A stretch of 7,370 nt of DNA from Leptolyngbya sp. SIO4C5 (GCA_010671965.1 JAAHIC010000008.1:1-7370), one strand, 5' to 3'; counted from the first letter of the stretch, positions 1 to 6,160 are shown. Numbers and translations: made by a program. Notes: a model not told the origin generated them from the sequence alone.

Positions 1-1
1 G

Positions 2-586
2 CGCTATGATCTGATGCCAGAAATTGATCGCTGGGTGGTCCGCAACTGTTTTGAAACCTTGCAGCATAAAACCCAGGCATCATCAAATTTTTCCTACGAA
101 CTGCATGCGCTCAATCTGTCGGGGGCTAGCCTCAACGATAAATATTTCTTGGCGTTCTTACGAGAACAATTTGATCAGTATAAGATTGCTCCCGAAGCCA
201 TCTGCTTTGAAATTACCGAGACGGCTGCCATCTCAGATTTGAACAAAGCCACTCACTTTATCCAAGAACTTAAGGCTTTAGGCTGTCGGTTTGCTCTCGA
301 CGATTTTGGCAGCGGCATGTCCTCTTTTGCCTACTTGAAGACCCTGCCAGTTGACTTTCTCAAAATCGATGGGCGCTTTATTTTAGATCTGGTCAACGAC
401 CCAACAGCTTATGCCATTGTCGAGTCTATTAATCACGTAGGGCATGTGATGGGTCTGCAAACCGTAGCTGAGTTTGTCGAAACTGAGACAGCTATGCAGC
501 ACCTGCGCCAAATTGGGGTCGACTATCTACAGGGATACGGTATCGCCCGTCCCCAGCCCTGGCCGAGCACGGCAATCGCCAATTAA
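2..586 (+). CDS. EAL-domain c-di-GMP phosphodiesterase, C-terminal part (5' partial)
   Basis: The frame is open from the first base, so the gene begins upstream; the ATG at 14 is internal. What remains is the second half of an EAL domain, which hydrolyses cyclic di-GMP to linear pGpG in the cytosol. Family motifs visible in order are LNLSG (33-37, counted from the Met at 14), the metal-binding Glu in FEITET (65-70), DDFGSG (96-101, usually DDFGTG), the Lys in FLKIDG (115-120), AEFVE (152-156, usually AEGVE) and LQGYGIARP (172-180). All catalytic residues expected in this half are present, so it is probably an active enzyme rather than a degenerate binding domain. The EAL signature itself, and any GGDEF, PAS or other sensor domain, would lie outside the window. 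The protein ends about ten residues after the domain. Its TAA overlaps the stop of the convergent mazG gene. Confidence 0.93.
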   Translation, partial: RYDLMPEIDRWVVRNCFETLQHKTQASSNFSYELHALNLSGASLNDKYFLAFLREQFDQYKIAPEAICFEITETAAISDLNKATHFIQELKALGCRFALDDFGSGMSSFAYLKTLPVDFLKIDGRFILDLVNDPTAYAIVESINHVGHVMGLQTVAEFVETETAMQHLRQIGVDYLQGYGIARPQPWPSTAIAN

Positions 587-1425
587 TCAGCCTCACGGGC
601 CAGCTTAGCTTTCGCTTTTTGCCAAAGGGCTTCGAGTTCTTCTAGGCTGTAGTCAGCCAGAGATCCCTCAGCTACAGCCTCTACCTGAGCAAAGCGTTGA
701 ATAAAGCGGCGATTGGTGCCCTGCAGGGCCGCAGAGGCATCAAGGTCATGCCAGCGAGCGATGTTGACGAGGGTAAACAGCAGGTCTCCTAGCTCAGCCT
801 GCTGGTTGGCTTTGGGTTCATGAGCGATCGCCTGCCGTAGTTCTTCTAGTTCTTCGTGGAACTTCTGCCACACCCCGTCTATGGTTTCCCATTCAAACCC
901 GGCTGCCGCTGCTTTTTGGGAAATTTTCATAGCGCCCATTAGCGGCGGCAGCGTGCGGCTGTACTTGGTCAGCTTGGGCGTGAGCTTATTGGGTTCGTGC
1001 GGTATTCCTTTTTCTGCAGCCTTGATTCGCTCCCAGGTGTGGTGAATGTCATCAATATTGGTAGCTTCAGCCTCGCCAAAAACGTGGGGATGGCGGCGAA
1101 TGAGCTTGTCGGCAATGCCGTTAGCTACCACGGCGAGATCGAACTGTCCGGCATCTTGAGCTACCTGTGCTTGCAGAACAACCTGTAGCAGCAGATCTCC
1201 CAGTTCTTCGGCAATATCTGTAGGACTGCCCACCTGAATAGCGTCTACCACCTCATAGGCTTCCTCAATTACATAGGGAATTAGGGTTTGTGGCGTCTGA
1301 GCTAAGTCCCAAGGACAGCCACTTTCAGGATGGCGGAGCTGGGCTACAACTTCCACAAGACGCTGCAGGGCAGCGAGAATTGGCGGCATTAGGCTGTTAG
1401 CGGTATCAGGCTGAGCGTGGGTCAT
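583..1425 (-). CDS. mazG: Nucleoside triphosphate pyrophosphohydrolase MazG
   Basis: A 280-aa cytosolic enzyme that hydrolyses NTPs and dNTPs to the monophosphate and pyrophosphate, and is thought to clean non-canonical nucleotides from the pool. It has the tandem-domain architecture of the E. coli-type enzyme. The N-terminal domain shows GCPWDLAQTPQTL (36-48), the metal-binding helices IEEAYEVVDA (53-62) and EELGDLLLQVV (73-83), and HPHVFGE (112-118). The C-terminal domain shows GFEWE (176-180), EELEELRQA (191-199) and ELGDLLFTLVNIARW (211-225). The frame is open back to 1575, but the ATG at 1425 is preferred: family similarity begins just after it, and a longer start would overlap the end of the upstream gene. 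No clear Shine-Dalgarno is seen. It follows the DUF2227-like gene by 37 bases, so co-transcription is likely. Confidence 0.95.
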   Translation of the reverse strand: MTHAQPDTANSLMPPILAALQRLVEVVAQLRHPESGCPWDLAQTPQTLIPYVIEEAYEVVDAIQVGSPTDIAEELGDLLLQVVLQAQVAQDAGQFDLAVVANGIADKLIRRHPHVFGEAEATNIDDIHHTWERIKAAEKGIPHEPNKLTPKLTKYSRTLPPLMGAMKISQKAAAAGFEWETIDGVWQKFHEELEELRQAIAHEPKANQQAELGDLLFTLVNIARWHDLDASAALQGTNRRFIQRFAQVEAVAEGSLADYSLEELEALWQKAKAKLAREAD

Positions 1426-1462
1426 GGAAAATTTTGGTTTTGGAGAAAACCCTTTTAGTCTC

Positions 1463-1999
1463 TCATTTTCGCTTAGATTTCCGCTGCTTCTGGCGGCGCT
1501 TACGCGACTTTTTGTAGTCAGAAACCAGCCAGTCGCTGGTGTAGTGGCTGAGGGCACCCAGTTCCAAACCGGCAACCAGTGCCAGCCACTCGCGCCAATA
1601 GTGTCTCAGAGATTGACCAACACTCTGCCCGATTTCTGTCCAGGTAATTTCGCTCAGCCCCAGAGTGTTGATGATTTCTACGCCGATCAGCCCTGCAACA
1701 GCAATCCACAGCGACAGGTAGAGCACCCGCACTACCGTTCCCATAATCGGGCCGTGGGAAAAGCGCGATCGGTGTTTGAGACTGCCGCGATAGGGCACCC
1801 AGATCCAGCGAAACCAGCCCCAACGGCGCGACTGCAGCGATCGCACATCTAGATCTGGCCCAAACATAAACCCGCCAAACAGAAAGCCCATTCCCACCAG
1901 TCCGGTGAGCCACCAGCTCAGCGTCAGCCGAAACGCTAGCAGCAAAACTAAGGGCAGGCTCCAAAGCGTGATGCGATCGTGAGTGCGACCTGAGGGCAT
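1463..1999 (-). CDS. DUF2227-like putative metal-binding membrane protein
   Basis: A 178-aa protein that I recognise as resembling the cyanobacterial DUF2227 family (annotated as putative metal-binding); its function is unknown. The N-terminus PSGRTHDRIT (2-11) carries His7. Other candidate ligands are Asp49 and Asp51 in GPDLD (47-51), His76 and His82 in KHRSRFSHG (75-83), and His152/Asp156 in LSHYTSDW (150-157). Hydrophobic segments at about 13-46, 88-110 and 138-150 suggest several membrane passes. The last 16 residues (163-178) are almost entirely Lys, Arg, Ser and Gln, forming a strongly basic tail. The ATG at 1999 gives the family-typical Met-Pro-Ser-Gly start. It is the first gene of a likely operon with mazG and is divergent from tRNA-Val. 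The metal-ligand assignment is inferred from the spacing of His and Asp residues. Confidence 0.83.
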   Translation of the reverse strand: MPSGRTHDRITLWSLPLVLLLAFRLTLSWWLTGLVGMGFLFGGFMFGPDLDVRSLQSRRWGWFRWIWVPYRGSLKHRSRFSHGPIMGTVVRVLYLSLWIAVAGLIGVEIINTLGLSEITWTEIGQSVGQSLRHYWREWLALVAGLELGALSHYTSDWLVSDYKKSRKRRQKQRKSKRK

Positions 2000-2071
2000 G
2001 GTGCGTTTGTATCAGCAGACTTAGCTTACTGCAAATTTCCAAAAGGGGGTACACAGAGCGGGTAGGTCTGC

Positions 2072-2077
2072 TACAAT
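2072..2077 (+). promoter_or_regulatory. Candidate -10 element of the tRNA-Val promoter
   Basis: TACAAT matches five of six positions of the sigma-70 consensus and lies 19 bases before the tRNA 5' end, so transcription could start near 2084. The -35 partner is poor: the best fit is GGTACA at 2048-2053 with 18-bp spacing. The call rests on the -10 match and its position. Confidence 0.35.
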
Positions 2078-2096
2078 ACAATTCGGCAAGCAACGG

Positions 2097-2169
<73 letters not shown>

Positions 2170-2266
2170 TTTACAGCCCCTTTAATTAATCTTCTTCGGC
2201 CTATGGCCTGAGAATCATCACGTTCGTGCTGTGGCAAAATAGCCCAGTGTGTCAGTGTGAGAGATC

Positions 2267-3748
2267 GTGATTCAAGCGCCGTCGTCCCAGACCGTCAACC
2301 GCTCCAATCATCTGCTTAAAGCCGAGATTAAAGCCTATTTCGATCGCATGGCCCCAGAGCTGGATCGCTGGAGCGATCGCAACCGCTACTACTACCGCGA
2401 TCTAGAACGGCTACACCAGTTTTTGATTCCCCCTGAAAGTCGAGTGCTGGAAATTGGCTGCGGTACAGGAGATCTGCTGCGATCGCTGGCCCCGGCAGTT
2501 GGCGTCGGCATTGACTTCTCCCCAACCGTCATCGCCATCGCCCAGCACAAACATCCCCACCTACAGTTTCACTGTCTCGATGCCGAATCCCTGACGCCTG
2601 ACGACTTGGGGGGTGACTCGGCCCCCTTTGACTACATCGTGCTGTCCGGGGTGCTGGGCTATCTCAGCGATATTCAGAGCGTCCTGCAGCGGCTCCAGCC
2701 CTTCTGCCATGCTAAAACCCGGCTGATTCTAACCTTCCACAACTATCTGTGGGAACCCCTGCTGCGGTTTGCCGAATCCATTGGTCAGCGTCGCCCTCAG
2801 CCAGTACAAAGCTGGCTATCAATGGACGATATTGTCAACCTGGTGTCGATTACAGGCTATGTGCCGTTAAAGCGCGGACGGCGGTTGCTGATGCCTAAGC
2901 GGATTCCGGTCTTGTCAGACTTGGCAAATCGCTATTTGGCTCCCCTGCCGCTGGTGAAGCATTTGGCCTTGACCAACTACGTCGTAGCGCGTCCCCAGCC
3001 AGGACTAGGGGAAAGACCGCTAAATCCAAGCTGCTCGGTGATTATTCCGGCCCGGAACGAAGCTGGCAATATTTCAGATGCGATCGCCCGTCTGCCTCAG
3101 CTTGGCCGCCACACTGAGGTAATTTTTGTCGAAGGTCACTCCAGCGATCGCACCTGGCAGGCGATTCAGGAACTGATCCAAACATATCGCGGCCCGTTTA
3201 CCCTCAAGGCGCTGCAGCAAACCGGGAAAGGTAAGGCCGATGCGGTGCGGGTGGGGTTTGGGGCGGCCACCGGAGACGTGCTGATGATTTTGGACGCAGA
3301 TTTGACGGTGCCGCCAGAGGATTTGCCGCACTTCTTGGAGGCGATCGCCTCTGGGCAAGGCGAATTTATCAACGGTTCCCGGCTGGTTTACCCGCGATCG
3401 CGGCAGGCTATGCCCTGGCTCAACACTTTAGCCAACAAGGTTTTTGCCCTGCTGTTTTCCTTTTTGCTAGAGCAGCGGCTGAAAGATACCCTCTGCGGCA
3501 CTAAAGTTCTTTGGCGCAGTGACTACCAGCGGATTGCTGCCGGACGGGCCTATTTTGGTGAATTTGATCCCTTCGGTGACTTTGATCTGCTGTTTGGCGC
3601 GGCCAAGCTCAATTTGCACATTGTAGAAGTGCCGATTCGCTATCAGCCCCGCAGCTACGGCGAATCGAACATTGCCCATGTCAAAGAGGGGTTGGTGCTG
3701 CTGCGGATGTGCGCCTATGCCTGCCGCAAGCTCAAGTTTGTCCGCTAG
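2267..3748 (+). CDS. Bifunctional SAM-dependent methyltransferase / family 2 glycosyltransferase
   Basis: A 493-aa fusion. Residues about 20-200 form a class I methyltransferase: motif I is VLEIGCGTGDL (60-70), the acidic residue ending strand 2 is in GIDFS (81-85), and the motif IV region is FDYIVLSGVLGYL (121-133). Residues about 255-490 form a GT-A fold glycosyltransferase like those acting on polyprenyl phosphates: SVIIPARNE (257-265), the DAD metal site in ILDADLT (341-347), NGSRLVYP (369-376), DTLCGTKV (407-414) and YGESNI (464-469). No clear membrane segment is seen, so it probably acts at the inner face of the membrane in glycan or glycolipid synthesis; the acceptor is unknown. The start is GTG at 2267, because an in-frame stop lies at 2258-2260 and the first ATG falls within the methyltransferase fold. 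GAGAG at 2259-2263 is a weak, close ribosome site. Six of the window's 11 HIP1 octamers lie here. Its end overlaps the convergent puuE by 17 bases. Confidence 0.92.
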   Translation: MIQAPSSQTVNRSNHLLKAEIKAYFDRMAPELDRWSDRNRYYYRDLERLHQFLIPPESRVLEIGCGTGDLLRSLAPAVGVGIDFSPTVIAIAQHKHPHLQFHCLDAESLTPDDLGGDSAPFDYIVLSGVLGYLSDIQSVLQRLQPFCHAKTRLILTFHNYLWEPLLRFAESIGQRRPQPVQSWLSMDDIVNLVSITGYVPLKRGRRLLMPKRIPVLSDLANRYLAPLPLVKHLALTNYVVARPQPGLGERPLNPSCSVIIPARNEAGNISDAIARLPQLGRHTEVIFVEGHSSDRTWQAIQELIQTYRGPFTLKALQQTGKGKADAVRVGFGAATGDVLMILDADLTVPPEDLPHFLEAIASGQGEFINGSRLVYPRSRQAMPWLNTLANKVFALLFSFLLEQRLKDTLCGTKVLWRSDYQRIAAGRAYFGEFDPFGDFDLLFGAAKLNLHIVEVPIRYQPRSYGESNIAHVKEGLVLLRMCAYACRKLKFVR

Positions 3749-4652
3749 GGTGATGGGTGTGCCAGTGGCGAGCGATATCCACCCGGCGGCAAATCCAAAC
3801 GCGATCGCGGCTTTGCACATAGTCTAGAAAGCGGGCTAAGGCAGCGGTGCGTCCGGGACGACCGACTAAGCGGCAGTGCAGCCCTACGCTCATCATTTTG
3901 GGCGCGTCTGCCCCTTCTGCGTACAGGGTATCGAAGGCGTCCCGCAGGTAGGCAAAAAACTGATCGCCGGCATTGAACCCGGCATAGGTGGCAAAGCGCA
4001 TATCGTTGTTGTCCAGCGTGTAGGGCACCACTAAATGAGGTTTGCCGTAGTCGTGTACCCAATAGGGCAGGTCATCAGCATAGCTATCCGAGTCGTAGAG
4101 AAAGCCGCCCTCTTCAGTGACCAAGTAGCGGGTATGAGGGCTGACGCGCCCCTGATAAAATCCCAAAGGTCGCGCTCCGGCCACCTGGGTATGAATTTCG
4201 ACAGCCTGGCGAATGTGTGCTCGCTCTGTTTCCGCACCCACGTACTGATAGTCAATCCAGCGGTAGCCGTGGCTGGCAATTTCCCAGTTGGCTTCACTCA
4301 TGGCGGCGATCGCCTCTGGATTACGGGCCATTGCCATCGCCACCGCAAACACAGTGACAGGTAAGCCCCGCTGGGTAAACAGCCGATGCAGCCGCCAGAA
4401 CCCAGCCCGGCTGCCGTACTCATACATCGATTCCATATTCAGGTTGCGTACGCCCAGCAGCGGCTGCGCCCCTACACTCTCTGACAAAAAAGCTTCGGAA
4501 GCCGCATCTCCATGCAGAATGCAGTTTTCACTCCCTTCTTCGTAGTTGATTACAAACTGGAGGGCAACGCGGGCCTGCTGGGGCCACTGGGGGTCGGGCG
4601 GTGTGCGACCGTAGCCGACAAGATCTCTGGGATAGGCAGAATCTGAGTTCAT
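3732..4652 (-). CDS. puuE: Allantoinase PuuE, polysaccharide-deacetylase-like
   Basis: A 306-aa member of the PuuE family, which opens the ring of (S)-allantoin to give allantoate in purine (urate) breakdown without a metal cofactor. Diagnostic stretches are YPRDLVGYGRTPPDP (7-21), NYEEGSEN (36-43), ILHGDAASEAFLSE (45-58), MESMYEYGSRAGFWRLHRLF (73-92), WEIASHGYRWIDY (123-135) and LVGRPGR (262-268). The Asp pair and second His that bind metal in classical deacetylases are replaced (NYEEG, SHGYRW), consistent with the metal-independent subgroup. The ATG at 4652 overlaps the stop of the sufE remnant as TGATG, which suggests translational coupling; a TTG one codon upstream is also in frame. The last 17 bases overlap the convergent glycosyltransferase gene. 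No other purine-catabolism gene is visible, so the pathway in this organism is inferred. Confidence 0.93.
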   Translation of the reverse strand: MNSDSAYPRDLVGYGRTPPDPQWPQQARVALQFVINYEEGSENCILHGDAASEAFLSESVGAQPLLGVRNLNMESMYEYGSRAGFWRLHRLFTQRGLPVTVFAVAMAMARNPEAIAAMSEANWEIASHGYRWIDYQYVGAETERAHIRQAVEIHTQVAGARPLGFYQGRVSPHTRYLVTEEGGFLYDSDSYADDLPYWVHDYGKPHLVVPYTLDNNDMRFATYAGFNAGDQFFAYLRDAFDTLYAEGADAPKMMSVGLHCRLVGRPGRTAALARFLDYVQSRDRVWICRRVDIARHWHTHHPSGQT

Positions 4653-5020
4653 CAATCCGTCATAGCCGCTGTTTCAGCCGGGTCTGCGATAAAGGGCAGC
4701 ACCTTTTTCTGCATAGTCTTGAAAATGTTAAAAAAGCCGTTGGCGCGAGAGGGGGTGAGGCTGACATCTAGCTGCGTCTCTTTGATGAAGTCGGGAGAAA
4801 GCGCCACAATTTCAGCTGGTTTGAGGCCGTTTAGGGCCTGAATCAGCAGCGCTACTAACCCCTTAGTAATTTGGGCATCAGAGTCGGCCTTGAAAGCCAC
4901 CGTTCCCTCATTTGTTAAGTCCGCCGTGACGTAAACCTGAGAAACACAGCCCGGTACCTTGTTCTCCGGCGTTTTCTCCGCTTCGGGAAACGCCTCTAGC
5001 TTTTTGGCAAACCACAGCAG
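4652..5020 (-). pseudogene. sufE: sufE remnant: C-terminal 122 residues of cysteine desulfurase activator SufE
   Basis: SufE accepts sulfane sulfur from the cysteine desulfurase SufS on a conserved Cys and passes it to Fe-S cluster assembly. The frame reads LLWFAKKLEAFPEAEKTPEN from 5020, then KVPGCVSQVYVTA with the acceptor Cys at codon 4946-4948, then a typical C-terminal core (TKGLVALL, SLTPSRANGFFNIFKTM). About 25-45 N-terminal residues found in the family are missing. Upstream of 5020 the frame stays open to a TAG near 5090 but no longer resembles SufE and has no ATG, GTG or TTG. The only ordinary start is the internal GTG at 4898-4900, which leaves 82 residues without the catalytic Cys. 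The gene as read here therefore cannot make working SufE. The break coincides with the inverted repeat at 5021-5052. It may be a true deletion or an assembly chimera. Confidence 0.85.
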
Positions 5021-5052
5021 ACTCGACTGGCTGCGGTTGACGCCAGTCGAGT
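5021..5052. repeat. Perfect 11-bp inverted repeat at the proA/sufE junction (snap-back junction)
   Basis: ACTCGACTGGC (5021-5031) and its exact reverse complement GCCAGTCGAGT (5042-5052) flank the 10-base loop TGCGGTTGAC. The right arm belongs to proA read on the minus strand (codons for Leu-Asp-Trp). Read on the plus strand, 5022-5045 encodes Leu-Asp-Trp-Leu-Arg-Leu-Thr-Pro, the stretch expected next in ProA but in inverted orientation. SufE similarity begins immediately at 5020. The likeliest reading is a fold-back at the shared TGGC, copying about 25 bases of the opposite strand, then a jump into sufE. It has no poly-T tail in either direction and lies inside coding similarity, so it is not a terminator. 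Confidence 0.9.
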
Positions 5053-5261
5053 ACGAGATCGGGGACAGCCATTTCGCGGCTGGCTTCTAAATCTAGCGTA
5101 TTGGCCTCTAAGATTTGATCCTGATTGTTTTCCAGTGCCTGAGCCATCAGCTCTAGAGCATGACTTTTAGTTTCAGTGCCTAGAGAGGCCAGTTTTTGGG
5201 CAGATTGAACAACCTGGCGAACCGTTGATACTAAATCGTGAGAGGGAGAAGCCGAGGTCAT
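5043..5261 (-). pseudogene. proA: proA remnant: N-terminal 73 residues of gamma-glutamyl phosphate reductase
   Basis: ProA reduces gamma-glutamyl phosphate to glutamate semialdehyde in proline synthesis and is normally about 420-430 aa. Only its start is present: the first helices (VRQVVQSAQKLASLGTETK, 14-32), then ALELMAQALENNQDQILEAN (35-54) and DLEASREMAVPDLVLDW (57-73). After Trp73 the frame runs on for about 45 codons of non-ProA sequence, which is sufE DNA in another frame, and ends at 4908. No NADP-binding or catalytic-Cys region remains, so it cannot be functional. ATG at 5261 is the preferred start. An in-frame GTG at 5267 overlaps the upstream gene's stop as TAGTG. An intact proA must exist elsewhere if the cell makes proline this way, or the break is artefactual. 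Confidence 0.82.
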
Positions 5262-5266
5262 TGACA

Positions 5267-5677
5267 CTAACGCCTACAGGCCAACCAAAACATGAACACT
5301 AAGAGCATTGAAATCAGCAGCGCCGCCACAATGCGCACCGTCAGACCAGCCGTCGCAGGTGGCTGCAGCGTTGTCAGCAGCAAGATAAAGATAGCAATGC
5401 CAAAGATGAAAAAGAATAAAAAAGGAAGATAGTTGCGGCTGAGGCTGCCTCGATCTAGCGTCCACTGCTGATTCACCCAGCGCCAGGCCCGCTTGTAGGG
5501 ATAGTGGGTTGAAAGCTGTTCAATCACATAGCCGTCTTCTCGCAGGACAAAAATTTGCTGGCAGCGATCGCATCCAAATGCTTCAGTCAGCGCAATGGGC
5601 ACAATACGCCCTCGGCGGCGACAGGGACAGGGATAATCCGCTGTTAAATCAACCTTTTGGCTTTTCTTAGAACGCAC
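5267..5677 (-). CDS. Conserved cyanobacterial zinc-ribbon protein with two membrane segments, function unknown
   Basis: A 136-aa protein that I recognise as a conserved cyanobacterial hypothetical; no function is known to me. The soluble N-terminal part contains YPCPCRRRGRIVPIALTEAF followed by GCDRCQQIF. Cys17, Cys19, Cys36 and Cys39 could bind one zinc as a ribbon. Then comes YPYKRAWRWVNQQW (60-73), two likely membrane helices (about 84-103 and 112-133) and a short WLACRR end. The start is GTG at 5675-5677, giving MRSKKSQKVDLTADYPCPC; no in-frame ATG is seen just upstream. Its TAG overlaps the alternative proA GTG by one base, so it would be co-transcribed with what follows. TATATT at 5692-5697 (minus strand) could be its -10, with the TTAGCTAA pair just upstream. 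Confidence 0.78.
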   Translation of the reverse strand: MRSKKSQKVDLTADYPCPCRRRGRIVPIALTEAFGCDRCQQIFVLREDGYVIEQLSTHYPYKRAWRWVNQQWTLDRGSLSRNYLPFLFFFIFGIAIFILLLTTLQPPATAGLTVRIVAALLISMLLVFMFWLACRR

Positions 5678-6013
5678 AATCAGCGGCAGGCAATATAGAG
5701 GAAGATTTGATTGTTGTGGTCGGGTTAGCTAAGTTCACATTAGCTAAAGCCTAGCGAATAAAACAAGCCTGTTAGAAGAGGCTTTACGGACTCTCTGACA
5801 TTTTAGGGGTAAACCTTCTAATCTGGCGCTTGATCTAAGCCCCTATTCATGGCAAGTGGACCAAAATCAGCTCCAGGGACGGATAGCTATCAGCCTCTAG
5901 CAGACTGCGATGCAGCCTACTGCCCTTGTAAAACAATTCTCCCAAAAATCGCCATCCGGCTTTTGCACAGAACCGGAAAGCGGTTAGACCAGGATTTACA
6001 TTTGCTTTTTGAA
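5678..6013. other. 336-bp intergenic gap without a recognisable gene
   Basis: The gap lies between the 3' end of tRNA-Gly and the start of the zinc-ribbon gene. It holds the TTAGCTAA pair (5725-5747), an 8-bp inverted repeat TAAAGCCT (5745-5752) / AGGCTTTA (5779-5786) with a 26-base loop, and a possible -10 (5692-5697, minus). The part from about 5800 to 6010 is featureless to my eye. A 74-codon minus-strand open frame (5847-6071) crosses it but begins inside the tRNA and resembles nothing I know. Confidence 0.6.
5725..5747. promoter_or_regulatory. Paired TTAGCTAA palindromes, possible operator
   Basis: Two identical perfect 8-bp palindromes, TTAGCTAA at 5725-5732 and 5740-5747, are separated by seven bases (GTTCACA), with a start-to-start distance of 15. 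They lie 48-70 bases upstream of the GTG of the zinc-ribbon gene and just upstream of the place where a -35 would fall for the TATATT at 5692-5697. This arrangement fits a dimeric regulator, but no factor is known to me for this site. Confidence 0.35.
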
Positions 6014-6085
6014 AGCGGGTAACGCGATTCGAACGCGCGACATTCACCTTGGCAAGGTGACGCTCTACCACTGAGCTATACCCGC
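6014..6085 (-). tRNA. tRNA-Gly (anticodon GCC)
   Basis: Read on the minus strand from 6085, the acceptor GCGGGTA pairs with TACCCGC (6021-6015), with discriminator T at 6014. The D arm is GCTC/GAGC with AGTGGTA in the loop. The anticodon stem TCACC/GGTGA encloses TTGCCAA (6055-6049), with anticodon GCC at 6053-6051, which reads Gly GGC and GGU. The T arm has the usual GTTCGAATC core. The CCA end is not encoded. It is 75 bases downstream of ribH on the same strand but has a promoter candidate of its own. Confidence 0.98.
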
Positions 6086-6105
6086 ATCTTTTTCAGACTT
6101 TACCT

Positions 6106-6134
6106 AGAATCTCAGATCTAGAAATCTTTGTCAA
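6106..6134 (-). promoter_or_regulatory. Candidate promoter of tRNA-Gly
   Basis: On the minus strand a perfect -35 TTGACA (6134-6129) is followed after 17 bp by GATTCT (6111-6106), which matches three of six -10 positions. Transcription would begin near 6099, about 14 bases before the tRNA. TAAAGT at 6102-6097 is an alternative -10, but it lacks a good -35. Read-through from ribH is also possible. Confidence 0.42.
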
Positions 6135-6160
6135 CTCCTTTTTGCCTCTTTGTTTATCGG

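Noticed and set aside
1426..1575. N-terminal extension of MazG by 50 residues
   Set aside because: It overlaps the end of the DUF2227-like gene in another frame and has no MazG similarity. The ATG at 1425 fits the family.
1518..2093. A 191-codon minus-strand open frame over the DUF2227-like gene
   Set aside because: It is a shadow in another frame. Its translation is Arg/Ala/Leu-rich and resembles no family, while the overlapping frame matches the DUF2227-like pattern.
2192..2214. Hairpin (TTCT..GGCC-TAT-GGCC..AGAA) after tRNA-Val, considered as a terminator
   Set aside because: The stem is short and interrupted, and no T-run follows it.
4652..4900. An 82-residue stand-alone gene starting at the GTG at 4900
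   Set aside because: It is only the second half of the SufE core. Clear SufE similarity, including the catalytic Cys, continues upstream of the GTG.
4908..5042. A natural ProA-SufE fusion protein
   Set aside because: The two parts are in different frames, so the joined ORF carries ProA residues followed by out-of-frame sufE DNA. No functional fusion can be translated without a frameshift.
5847..6071. A 74-codon minus-strand open frame next to tRNA-Gly, considered as an integrase remnant
   Set aside because: It starts inside the tRNA, has no recognisable motif, and no tRNA 3'-end repeat or integrase is visible, so there is no support for an integrated element.
6104..6121. CTAGA/TCTAG inverted repeat between ribH and tRNA-Gly, considered as a ribH terminator
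   Set aside because: A five-base A/T-rich stem without a T-tract is too weak, and it overlaps the candidate tRNA promoter.
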